Shown here: positions 40,289-51,989 of the stretch, piece after piece
How the letters are laid out: each line of letters opens with the position of its first letter
Numbering within the stretch: the first letter of the stretch is position 1
Translations under genes and position numbers: made by a program
From: Lineus longissimus
Lineage: Eukaryota; Nemertea; Pilidiophora; Heteronemertea; Lineidae
Length of the DNA stretch: 64,000 nt
Direction: 5' to 3'
Assembly: GCF_910592395.1 (NCBI RefSeq)
Contig: NC_088321.1
Coordinates: forward strand, 5,768,001-5,832,000
The notes under the pieces: model-generated
Databases searched by the model: none
The model's input: only the letters and a program-made list of their open reading frames with translations
Told to the model about the DNA's origin: nothing

Positions 40289-41741
40289 TGAAACGGCCAG
40301 GGGCCATTGTGCTCACCGTATAGATATTTGGTGCTTTGGAATTCATCCAGGTTAAGAATGATTGTACATGTTTAGTATACAAGTCAAACCAAAGTCAGTA
40401 TGACGTGATGTATCGTTGCTTGGAGTAAGTACCATGAGAATATCATCAAAAACAAGTCACTAATAAACGAGATATTGCACTTTTTACCTATTTTAGTTTT
40501 TGCCTCCTGGTGGCCAAGTTGAGTACCAGATCAGATTCGAAATTCGATGTCCGAGGTTACATGACGTAGGGAGTCATGTGTACCAAATTTCAAGTTCATA
40601 GCTTTAGTGGTTAAGAAACGTGCCATAGTTACAATCAAACGACCAATTTACGCCATTTGACTTCTGTGACCTTGAAAAGCAGGTCAGATTAAAAACTCAT
40701 ATGATATGCGATGTATGCTTACTAGGAGAACCTACCATAAAAATGTTATTGAAAACGAATCACTAATAAGCGAGATATCACACTTTCTAGGTTTTCACTT
40801 TTGGCCCCCTGGTGGCCAAGTCAAGAATCAGACCAGACTGAAATTCAGGGTCAGAGGTCAGCTGACCGAGGGGGTACTTTGTACAAAGCCTCAAGTTCAT
40901 GGCCTTTTGGGTTAACAAACGTTCCACAGTTACGCTCAAATGGCCAATTTACACGATTTGACCTCTGTGACCTTGACAAGTACGTCAAATCAAAAACCCG
41001 TATCATATGTGATGCATCCTTGCTAAGAGTATCTACCATAAAATTTTTACCAAAAACTAATCAGTAATAAGCGAGATATGGCACTATCCAAATTTTTGGT
41101 TTTGGCCCCCTGGTGGCCAAGTTAAGAATCAGACCGGACCGAAAATCAGTGTCACAGGTCATCTGACCTAGGAGGTCATGTGTACCAAGTTTAAAGTTCA
41201 TAGCTTTAGTGGTTAAGAAACGTGCCATATTTACACACAAACGGCCAATTCACACCATTTGACCTCTGTGACTGTGACCTTGAAAAGTACGCCACATCGA
41301 CATGATTTTTTGTCAACATGTAGAGCTACGTAACAGGTGTCTACATACCAAATTTAAAGACTATAGGACAAATAAAGACAACGCGTGCCACTATCGGTTA
41401 AATTTTAGAGTTTGACCTCTGTGACCTTGAAAAGTAGGTCAAATCAAAAACCCGTATGATATGTGATGTATCCTTGCTAGTGGTACCCACCATGCAAATT
41501 TTAGCAAAAACAAATAAGTAATAAACGATTTATCGCACTTTTTAAGTTTTTGGTTTTAGCCCCCTGGTGGCCAGGTGAAGAATCAGACCGGACCAAAATT
41601 CGCTGCCAGAGGTCATGTGACCTAGGTCATAATGTGTACAAAGTTTCAAGTTCATAGCACAAGCGGTTAAGAAACGTGCCACACAGGATACGGACGACGG
41701 GCACAGGGCTATCGTATAGACTCCCCTGACGGTGAGCCAAA
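40289..41741 (-). repeat. Copy of the 300-bp-periodic repeat (CTCF-like family), minus strand
   Basis: The end block TGAAACGGCCAGGGGCCATT + GTGCTCACC and the start block GGTGAGC (about 41735) are present in reverse orientation. Motifs GCCCCCTGGTGG occur at 40804, 41105 and 41559, with one mismatch at 40502. TGACCTCTGTGACCT occurs at 40959 and 41413. Period about 300 bp, at least four units. Confidence 0.85.
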
Positions 41742-42140
41742 AAGGGCTGTGCGGGTGGTCACTTGCCAGAATTCGTCTACCAACTAATCCGTGTTTTACC
41801 AAGACCGTTTACTGACAGATTGACAATTAGACAATCAGTAGCGAAAGCAATTCTGACAAGAGAATCCTCACACTGCCGCTGAGATAATTTATTGCCAAAA
41901 GGCGGCATCATTTACTGGTCAAATACACCAAAAATCTCCAGCCCATGTCAACTTCATCCACAAAAGTTAGTTAATTTGATTTGATTTGATTCAATTTAAT
42001 TTCATATTAATTATGAGCAACGATACAGACATATTGTATCGGTAACTATTGCAGCCACGCTTTGGCAATAACGTCCTCATTGCTTTTACGCACTCAACGT
42101 CTATAAGGTTACATTTAGCAGAAATTGATTTATATATCCA
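41742..42140. other. Unassigned spacer
   Basis: About 400 bp without recognisable features. Confidence 0.4.
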
Positions 42141-44212
42141 TTGAAAAAGTACATGCTTCTCTCTAGAGCACGAGAAATCATTCTCACAATCCCTATATAA
42201 CAATATTACACGCTTCTAAAGAGTAAACAATTCACACATTGGCCCAATATGTATCAAAATACGTGACGCAGTATACAGCGAAATTAACATAATGTCACAA
42301 GTATCTTGTTTAGCAGGATGCAATTGGAAATACAAGTACGTAACTGATTAGCATCAATTCTTTTCCCATCAAATTGTCAAATGTTGGTGAGATCTTTGCA
42401 CTACCATCTTGCTGTGAACTACAACAGAGATTTATGAAAATAACTTTTAACTCAAAATCGCCTTTCCTGGTCAATGTGTTGTTATGCTGTCCTGTGTCAT
42501 GTATTTGTTACATGTTCTAGAGTACAAAAAGACATACTGTCCACATAGTTCAAGCATAAAAATCCTAAGATTCTAGAATATAATTAACACAATGGCCCAT
42601 ATGCATTGAATTGTACTCATCGTAGAATTCCATTTTCCACCAATAGTCTTATGGTTTGCGGACTTTTGCTTCTGGTTCAGAGCAACATTTCATTAAAGTG
42701 TTCCTTTTGTGAAACGTTCCTCTAAACACAAGAAGATTTTAAAATCAAACCGTATAAATTCTTATAAAAAGTTTCTAGAGGAAAGAAGGATATGTTACCG
42801 ACATCTGAATAGTCTTATGAGTGAGGTTTCGCTATCCCGTTACACCGAAAACGGTCCTCGTTCCCGTTCTCATTATCGGAAATATCAAAAACGGTTTCGT
42901 ATTCCCCGTATAGAAATGGATGCAGGCATTCACAACCAAGATTTCAGCCTGTTTTATCATCAGCCCTCTTGGTTTACAAACCAACCTTTCTGGATGTTAT
43001 TCTGAATCACGGTTCGGCAACCGTGTACCAAGGCCTGGTGGACAAAATCCGGTTACAAGATCCAACCTTTGTGTTGTTTCTCGCCAGTTTCTCGCGTAAA
43101 AGAATGTATACCGCACGAATTTCTGGATGTTATTCTGAATCACGGTTCGGTAACCGGGTACCAAGGCCTGGTGGACAAAATCCGGTTACAAGATCCAACC
43201 TTTGTGTTGCTTCTCGCCAGTTTATCGTGTAAAAGAATGTATACCGCACAAATTTCTGGATGTTATTCTGAATCACGTTTCGGCAACTGGGTACCAAGGC
43301 CTGGTGGACAAAATCCGGTTTTGAGATCGAGAAAACCAGCTCAGAAATTGATGAAGTTATTCGCATCAGTCGATCAATCTCGGTTGATCGGTTCATGGAA
43401 CGAGATAGCAAAAACTCACTATACTGTTGACTTCAGAGGAACGTTTTACAAGTGATCTTATCTGTGTAAAACTTTGCTCTCCGCTAGAATAAGCCGCGCC
43501 GAACAATGTATAGGTGCAAGCTTCGAGAGCACAGAAATGGAATACCATTCATACAACGGCCCTAATGCATCAAGATAATAATAAGTTTCTCTAGAGTACA
43601 AATAGAAATACAATTCACACAATGCAAGCAAAACATTACGTTTCTATGATACAATACGCATCAGAATATGTGACGCAGCCAGTAAAACATTGCATGTCGA
43701 TTACCAGGTGAATTTTTGGATACAAATGCACTTGAAAATGGGAACTGCATTACTCAGCATGAATTATTCTCCCATAAAATTATCAATTTTCAAACAAAGA
43801 CGTCTTCACGTGACACTGAATCTCACGAAATGGAGTTTTCAAAAATAAACTACAACTCAACTTGTTTTCTATTCACTTTGACTCGTTTTACTGTCTGGGT
43901 CACAAGTTTGTCGAGTTCAAAAATAAAGCATACACTGATTAAGCCTAAATATCAAGCTTCACAAGCATATATAAGAAATACATCTCTCCCATTGTCCATT
44001 CTGTATGCCTAACATATCAAGCTTCACAAGCATATATAAGAAATACATCTCTCCCATTGTCCATTCTGTATGCCTAAAATATCAAGCTTCACAAGCATAT
44101 ATAAGAAATACATCTCGACCGTTGTCCATTCCACATGCCTAACATATCAAGCTTCACAAGCATATATAAGAAATACATCTCTCCCATTGTCCATTCTGTA
44201 TGCCTTAAACAT
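42141..44212. repeat. 2-kb tandem duplication, unit A
   Basis: It starts AAAAAGTACATGCTTCTCTC and corresponds closely to unit B (44213-46390). It contains a 128-bp sub-repeat (TTTCTGGATGTTATTCTGAA, CCAAGGCCTGGTGGACAAAA) in about three copies, where B has about one. It ends in a 65-bp minisatellite (43940-44212). Short frames (for example VSLSRYTENGPRSRSHYRKY) are open in both units, but the differences between units are largely non-synonymous, so I do not call a gene. Confidence 0.9.
43940..44212. repeat. 65-bp minisatellite, 4 units
   Basis: The unit contains ATATCAAGCTTCACAAGCAT, ATATAAGAAATACATCTCTC and CCATTGTCCATTCTGTATGC. It is related to the 70-bp array at 45815-46390, which sits at the matching place in unit B. 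Confidence 0.9.
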
Positions 44213-45814
44213 CAAAAAGTACATGCTTCTCTCTAGAGCACGAGAAATCATTCTCACAATCCCTATTTGTATAACAATATTACACGCTTCTAAAGAGTAT
44301 ACAATTAACACAGTGGCCCAATATGTATCAAAATACGTGACGCAGTATACAGCGAAATTAACATTATGTCACAAGTATCTTGTTTAGCAGGATGCAATTG
44401 GAAATACATTTACGTAACTGATTAGCATCAATTCGTTTCCCATCAAACTGTCAAATGTTGAGCTGGTGAGATCTTTGCACTACCATCTTGCTCGTGAACT
44501 ACAACGGAGATTTATGAAAATAACTTTTAACTCAAAATCGCCTTTCCTGGTCAATGTGTTGTTATGCTGTCCTGCGTCATGTATTAGTTACATGTTCTAG
44601 AGTACAAAAAGACATACTGTCCACATAGTTCAAGCATAAAAATCCTAAGATTCTAGAATATAATTAACACAATGGCCCATATGCATTGAATTGTACTCAT
44701 CGTAGAATTCCATTTTCCACCAATAGTCTTATGGTTTGCGGACTTTTGCTTCTGGTTCAAAGCAACATTTCATTAAAGTGTTCCTTTTGTGAAACGTTCC
44801 TCTAAACATAAGAAGATTTTAAAATCAAACCGTATAAACACTTATATAAAAAGTTTCTAGAGGAAAGAAGGATATGTTACCGACATCTGAATAGTCTTAT
44901 GAGTGAGGTTTCGCTATCCCGTTACACCGAAAACAGTCCTCGTTCCCGTTCTCATTATCGGAAATATCAAAAACGGTTTCCTATTCCCCGTATAGAAATG
45001 CATGCAGGCATTCACAACCAAGATTTCGGCCTGTTTTATCATCAGCCCTCTTGGTTAACAAACCAACCTTTGTGTTGTTTCTCGCCAGTTTATCGCGTAA
45101 AAGAATGTATACCGCACAAATTTCTGGATGCTATTCTGAATCACGGTTCGGCAACTGGGTACCAAGGCCTGGTTGACAAAATCCGGTTTTGAGATCAAGA
45201 AAACCAGCTCAGAAATTGATGAAGTCATTCGCATCAGTCGCTCAATCTCGGTCGATCGGTTCTTGGAATGGGATAGCAAAAACTCACTATTACTGTTGAC
45301 TTCAGAGGAACGTTTTACAAGTGATCTTATCTGTGTAAAACTTTGCTCTCCGCTAGAATAAGCCGCGCCGAACAATGTATAGGTGCAAGCTTCGAGAGCA
45401 CAGAAATGGAATACCATTCATACAACGGCCCTAATGCATCAAGATAATAATAAGTTTCTCTAGAGTACAAATAGAAATACAATTCACACAATGCAAGCAA
45501 AACATTACGTTTCTATGATACAATACGCATCAGAATATGTGACGCAGCCAGTAAAACATTGCATGTCGATTACCAGGTGAATTTTTGGATACAAATGCAC
45601 TTGAAAATGGGAACTGCATTACTCAGCATGAATTATTCTCCCCAAAAATTATCAATTTTCAAGCAAAGACGTCTTCACGTCACTCTGAATCTCACGAAAT
45701 GGAGTTTTCAAAAAGAAACTGCAACCAAAAATTTGTTTTCTATTCGCTTTGACTCGTTTTACTGTCTGGGTCACAAGTTTGTCGAGTTCAAAAATAAAGC
45801 ACGCACTGATTAGG
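44213..45814. repeat. 2-kb tandem duplication, unit B
   Basis: Same order of sequence as unit A with a few percent difference. It lacks two of the 128-bp sub-repeats. Confidence 0.9.
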
Positions 45815-46390
45815 CCTAAAATATCAAGCTTCACGAGCGTATAAGAAATACAGTTCTATCATTGTTAATACCGTATGCCTAAAACATCAAGCTTGACGAC
45901 CATTCACGATCATAAGAAATACAGTTCTATCATTGTTAATACCGTATGCCTAAAATATCAAGCTTGACGCCCATTCACGATCATAAGAAATACAGTTCTA
46001 TCATTGTTAATACCGTATGCCTAAAATATCAAGCTTGACGACTATTCACGATCATAAGAAATACAGTTCTATCATTGTTGATACCGTATGCCTAAAATAT
46101 CAAGCTTAACGTCAATTCACGATCATAAGAAATACAGTTCTATCATTGTTAATACCGTATGCCTAAAATATCAAGCTTGACGACTATTCACGATCATAAG
46201 AAATACAGTTCTATCATTGTTGATACCGTATGCCTAAAATATCAAGCTTAGCGTCCATTCACGATCATAAGAAATACAGTTCTATCATTGTTAATACCGT
46301 ATGCCTAAAACATCAAGCTTGACGTCCATTCACGATCATAAGAAATACAGTTCTCTCGTGGCCCATACCTTCATGACCTTGTGCCTTAAA
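45815..46390. repeat. 70-bp minisatellite, about 8 units
   Basis: The unit contains AAATATCAAGCTTGACG, CATTCACGATCATAAGAAAT and ACAGTTCTATCATTGTTAAT + ACCGTATGCCT. Decayed units continue to about 46550. Confidence 0.92.
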
Positions 46391-48108
46391 CATCAAGCCT
46401 CTCGAGCATACATATAAGAAATACAGTTCCGTCATTGTCTATACTAATATCTAAAATATCAGGCTTATATAAGATATACAGTTTGCTCATTGCTAATACC
46501 GTATGCCTAAAGTACAACATGCTTCTAGAGTATATGAAATATGATGCAGTACAATACATACAACACTGCTGATACAATATGAATGGGTTAGGGCAGGTTT
46601 CAACTATCTGTTTCGTGTGGTGCAGCAGTCAATGCACACTCCTCACCCGACACTTGGTTAACATCTAAACATGATTTTGTTTGTTAGGATTCGACATTAT
46701 AATGACCCAGGATAACATACTGTTCGCAACAAAATCCTCTGTTCTCTAATCCCGCGATGGCAGGGTTCGTTGCTAGATTACCCATGTGAATCACTACCAC
46801 CAGTGCGCGACGTCAATATTGATAACTTAAACAATTCGGAGGGACCAATAGTAATCATGCTGAAATATACAGCGATATGATACTCATTTTTTCGTTTGCG
46901 AAGCAATGCTAAAATCGGACCTTGAAATGTCTCTGGCAGAGTCGGGCAATATTTTGGAGGGTCATTTCACAACATTTCGTTGGTCGCCAGAACATCGAAA
47001 TGCCATAGATACGATCGACAGAAATCGAAACACGTATAGTTTCAATCGGTCTGCGTTATCGACGATTTGATGCCTAGAAATAGTCGGTAGAAATGTTCTC
47101 GAGGAATCGACGTCAATTCTAAAATTTCGGCGTCAATTTGACGTTGATCTGGCGCTGATTCCTGACCTGGGATGGAACATAGAAGCTCGCAATGACCACT
47201 GCACCACGGAAACAACCATTTTGCCAAAGTTCGTAAAATGGAACAATTCTTTGGCTTCAATAAAACAAACACAGTTGAAAATACGCATAGTGTAATCTTG
47301 AAAAACTTGGAAACATTTAACATGTCGTTATCATTTTGGGATATTGAGTTACCGCTGGAATAGGCTGCACAAAACTCATGAAAACCATCACATCACCCTA
47401 TCTGATGTTTTCAACTTTAAAATACACTACGAACTTTATTTAAAAGGAAGTCCTTGTGACTTGTACACAAAAATAATTTCGAGGAAAAATATCTTTAAAA
47501 TCGTAGCCCTTTCTCCCTTTTCTCCACATTCTCCAGTCGCCTACACTTGCCAGAGCACGTCTCATAATGTTTAATAGTATTACACTGGAGTATGAATAGA
47601 AATTCAATATAACATAAGTTTCTTGGATACAAAAAGAAATCAAATTCAGCTTTGACAAATAATGATACTGTAGCTGTACAATATGGCCTGGCTCTTTATT
47701 TTTGCGAATTCGGATGTAATCTCGTTTAATTAGTGAAACTAAAAATTGCAAACATTTATTTTTATCGAAAAAACTGAAAGAAAATCGTCTCCTCTTCTGC
47801 CAAAAAGTCCCCGAAAAACAAGTTCTTAGTTTTTCATTTCGTGGATCGCAAAAATATAGAGGCAAGCACATGTACAGGTTTACAATCTGCGTTAAAACCT
47901 GAGACCCAGTGCGTCTATATGCTACAGTTATTACATTACAATTCGCCTCTTTCTGATCTGCGCGCACCTCTCGAGGCGGAGCTCTCTTGTGGGGAAACTA
48001 GCCGACTTATATAGCGTTTGATGTATCCGAATTATGAGCCCTAATCTTGTATCATCCATTAGCATGTTTGAAACATATTATGGAACAAATTACCTTCTTT
48101 GTTTGTCT
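46391..48108. other. Unassigned
   Basis: A 175-codon minus frame at 47440-47967 lacks any domain pattern and shows no splice support. AT-rich foldback blocks containing TTTTTGCGAATTCGG lie near 47700. No gene called. Confidence 0.35.
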
Positions 48109-48560
48109 CGTTATGCACTGTCGGCAGAAGATATACCTGTATTTCCACTGTCGGCAGAAGAGATACCTGTATTTCCACTGTCGGCTGAAGAGATACCTGT
48201 ATTTCCACTGTCGGCTGAAGCGATACCTGTATTTCCACTGTCGGCTGAAGAGATACCTGCAATTCCACTGTCGGCAGCAGTTATCAGTACTTCCACTGTC
48301 GGCTAAAGAGATGCTTGCATTTTAACTGTCGGCTAAAGAAAGACCAGCATTTCCACTGTCGGCTGAAGAGATAACTTAAGTTTCACTGTCGGCTTATAGA
48401 GGAACCAGCTTTTCCGCTGGCGACTGAAGAGATACCTTCATTTCCACTGTAGGCTGAAGGGGTACCTGTTTTTTCACTGGCGGCTGACGAGGTACCTGCT
48501 TTTCCACTGTCGGCCTAAGAGAGACGGACATTTCCACTGTCGTCTGAAGTGATACCAGCG
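48109..48560. repeat. 30-bp minisatellite, about 15 units
   Basis: The unit is CACTGTCGGCTGAAGAGATA + CCTGTATTTC. The first seven units are well kept and later ones decay. The unit length is a multiple of 3, so it opens frames on both strands (such as PLSAEEIPVF), but start, flanks and decay argue against coding. Confidence 0.95.
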
Positions 48561-49009
48561 ACTGAAACGCAAAGCAAGTAAACATCACACCAGTTTGTAT
48601 TGTCTATGGTTTTAAAGAATCTATACTATAATGCGCGTTGTGGCCGCTAAAAAGGAGGCGATTTTTGTTTCAAAATTGGGCCTCGGAAATGCGTCGAATT
48701 CTTGCAACTTTTGGCTTCGTAGGTGTGGATCATAAGTAAGAGTGTCACTGAGGGTGTCATACGTCGAATATCTTCGTGGTTTTAGAATAAACAAGCCTAT
48801 CGGCGTCTGATTCACAATGTGGTTTGTGAGGAGTGTCATAGTCGTCAACAGTGTAGCTTACGTATTTCGAAGACCAGTGGAATTGGCGGCGTCAAATTAT
48901 TAGTGAAATTTATAATTTACAAATTACAAATTACAAATCGTTTATTGAAACCGTGTAAAAAGTTACATTTTACATAAGATGAAAGTACAATGACCATAAG
49001 CATGATGAA
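48561..49009. other. Unassigned; ACAAATT repeat
   Basis: TTTACAAATTACAAATTACA near 48915 is a short tandem repeat, possibly the 3' tail of a decayed LINE. No gene. Confidence 0.35.
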
Positions 49010-49640
49010 CTAAATAACTGGTGTGACATTGTTGTGGATTTGGTGGTGTGCAGCTGGAGGAGTGGACAATGTCACAACCAGGGTTCCTACATTATATACA
49101 GTGGAACCTCCGTTAGTAGACACCTCTCTATTAAAGACAACCTTTCCAATAAGGACACTAGTTTTGGTTCCAAATTGGTTGTTTCCATTCAATTTTGACT
49201 TCTCTAATCAGTCTTTGGGTGTTCCGAATGCTTGACACATTTCGAACATGTTTTGGTTGGAAACAACCCTACAGTCTTACACTTATGGCTGAATGAATGA
49301 CAGTGCATTTTCGTGAAAGCTCCGTGACGAAATGCTGCGACACTATTCGTCACCAACATGTTTGATGGGTGGTGCCATCTGCACAAAGGACGATGAATTA
49401 AATAACTGATGTGACATTGTCGCTGCATTTGCAGGTGTCCACATCGAGGAGTAGATGATGTCACTACATGTACCAGGGTTTGTACTTTCAAATACAGTGG
49501 ACCTACTTTTTGTGGACACCTTTCTATTGAGGACAACCTCTTTAATAAGGACAGTAGTTTTTGGTTCCAAATTGGTTGTTTCCATTCAACTCGACTTCTC
49601 AGTTTAGGACACCTCTCTGTTAAAACAGCACTTTTCAGTC
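49010..49640. repeat. Direct duplication of about 390 bp, each copy with a diverged MITE
   Basis: AATAACTGGTGTGACATTGT / AATAACTGATGTGACATTGT mark the copy starts (about 49014, 49400). Each copy runs into a CAGTGGAACC / CAGTGGACC MITE (49099-49209 and 49496-49640) of the family described at 1-160. Divergence between copies is high (20% or more by eye). Confidence 0.75.
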
Positions 49641-50480
49641 CCTGGGGCATTTCTGGAAATTTCATGCTATAGAGCAATTGGTTCAGCTAAGTGACAAGAA
49701 CAGTACTATAAGACGGTTTTAAAAAGTTGAAAATTATTTATTTAAATGACATATGAATGGTTCAGCAGTAATTGGCAGTGTGCATTATGTAATGAAATAT
49801 GATTTACATAATATAACATTTTTGTGACAAATAGTACAGATGATGGATAAATCGATACAGTGGATAGCTGTTAGAATATGCAATACATGCAATAGCATTT
49901 GTTTTTATTGAGATTTTGCGAGAACCAAGTGGTATTTTGACAAGATAATAGAAAGCAAATAACACTACAAGAACATGACTTCAATACATTGACATTGTAG
50001 TACTTGGTATACTAAAAATATTCAAAGATGGGTATCTTGAGTTAAAGTACAAGATGTATGAATGAAGGAGGCACTCTGGTAAAAAATGGTGTCGCTAATG
50101 AAAGATTAGAACAGTCCGTCTCAACCTGCCAAGCTCAGAGCGACATGCGCCTGGTTTTGCTGTGACGGGTCACATATACAAAGTTTACATAAAACAAGAT
50201 TTGTATGTTTATTTAGGAGGAGTACAAAAGTTGTATATAAAATGCCGACTTCATTATGATTTATAGGACACAAAATTTGACATGACAGCATTTTATAAAA
50301 TATGAATAATCTATAATGAGAATAGTTTTGTAGCACCAATGATTTGAAAATACTGAATTTATTTATTGCATGAATAGAACACAAAAAACACGATGATTAC
50401 ATGATTGTCACATGCGTGAAATATATTGTCATGGATGGGCATTGGGAACAAAAAGAATTGCTGTTATCCGCTGCATTGGT
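49641..50480. other. Unassigned
   Basis: AT-rich. A short segment at 50115-50175 (AACCTGCCAAGCTCAGAGCG) is the reverse complement of 4615-4640 (CGCTCTGAGCTTGGCAGGTT), so it belongs to a dispersed repeat. Confidence 0.4.
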
Positions 50481-50489
50481 AGCGATTGC

Positions 50490-50920
50490 TTTAGCTGATT
50501 TTCAGAAACTGACAGGAATGAGAATGTTGATATAGTGTTGAAAAAATATTTTTATAACATACATTGCATTCAAATAACACTAAGAAGTAGACGAGTACTA
50601 ATTTCGCACACTTGAAAATATTTGGACATTGACTGTCACTGGTAGTGGTAGTAGAGTAATTACATGCCATCAGCAGCACTAATTCAGACAGTTTTCGCTG
50701 TGCTTCAGTAACTGACTGGAATGACTAAGTTTGATTGTGCTGAAATGATACATAATAACGTACATTGCATAAACAAAATGATTACAAGATTTGTACTGTC
50801 TTGAAATATATGGACAGGGACAGTCACTGGAAGTTTGACATGCCATCAGTTGCACTGCTCCCGACAGTTTTCACTGTGCTTCAGTAACTGACTGGAATGA
50901 CTAAGTTTGATTGTTCTGTA
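50490..50920. repeat. Degenerate tandem repeat of about 187 bp, 2-3 copies
   Basis: CTTCAGTAACTGACTGGAAT + GACTAAGTTTGATTGT occurs at about 50703 and 50878, and an older copy (TTTCAGAAACTGACAGGAAT) at about 50500. The same order holds for ACATGCCATCAG and GACAGTTTTC. Confidence 0.8.
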
Positions 50921-51773
50921 TTTGCCTCCATTTGGATTTTGTGAACAAAAGTTACTAACCTTGTGTAATTGAAGTGTCGAATTCGCCTTGGTCGAAATGA
51001 TAATACAGTAAATAAATCTATCGAATGTTGCTGAAAAGAAAACACTTACTACGTTAGAAGCCATGTACATGATAACACCACCACCACCATTATCAATATC
51101 ATCACAAGTCAACTGGGGAATATGTGTGATATTTGTTCAAAACTTGCGTATATGGTATTTGCAGGTCTATTGTATTGTAACATATTTTTCACTTTCAAAA
51201 TTAACTTTTTTACTAGAAATTATGAATCAATACTAACCGTAAGAAGCGTATGAAATTACAGAAGGCCTTCGTCGAAAAATGTAATGTACTTGTACTCATT
51301 CGTGTCATTAAACCTGAAAGCAGCACAGCATAACAGTGAAATTACCGTGACATCAATGGATGTCAAACTAACGTAGTGACGTAAATTTGAATTCGAAGTG
51401 CACAAATTCACAATTAAGGTTTCGAACACATTGAGAACTGAAAAACTTCATACAAATGCTTTCACACCAATGATATGATTGTGGCGCTCCTGATGAGGTA
51501 TCGCCCTCTGCTAAGCAGCTTTGGTCGTAACTAGGGTAAATGTTTTTTTCAATTGATATGAGCGATGCAATACCTTAGTTTCCACCAGCGCCACGTAGCA
51601 GTCAATGAAGTTGTGCTGGTACTCCATTAACGTCATGCTTCAAATTTGAAGAAATTAATATTACCTTCATCAAGTACGTAATAATATTACACCAGGCCTT
51701 TGTCGAAAATGTAGATCTCGAAGTCTAACTGTAATGAAAGAAAACATCAATGTGACAATATGGTCTACTATGT
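50921..51773. other. Unassigned
   Basis: CACCACCACCACCATTATCA near 51078 is a microsatellite. No exon signature seen. Confidence 0.35.
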
Positions 51774-51989
51774 ATGAGGGGGAGAACGGGTATTTTCGGG
51801 ACACTGGGATGGGCCGAAAATAACTGTCGGGATTCGGGATAGACACCCTTATTTTAGCGGGATTCGAGACAAGCCGTGTTTTGCGTCACGATTCGGCTAA
51901 AATTGCGTATTGGGAAACGGGATAAGCCTTTTTTCCTAACGGGACGTCGAGACAGTTACCCCCCCCCCCTTCCCCGTTCCCACCCTCAT
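51774..51989. mobile_element. TIR element of about 216 bp rich in GGGAT/ATCCC
   Basis: The end sequences ATGAGGGGGAGAACGGG and CCCCGTTCCCACCCTCAT are inverted repeats of about 17 bp with mismatches. The interior repeats CGGGATTCGGGATAG and CGGGATTCGAGACAAG. Confidence 0.55.

Noticed and set aside
42709-45417. Coding gene in the 42-46 kb duplication
   Set aside because: Frames such as VSLSRYTENGPRSRSHYRKY are open in both units, but differences between units change amino acids freely (G/S, R/P, D/H). No splice sites or domains support them.
47440-47967. 175-codon minus-strand ORF
   Set aside because: Long for the window, but with no domain pattern, AT-driven composition and no supporting gene structure.
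48034-48325. PLSAEEIPVF repeat protein
   Set aside because: The 30-bp minisatellite is open on several frames and both strands. The units decay without regard to codon position, and no upstream gene structure exists.
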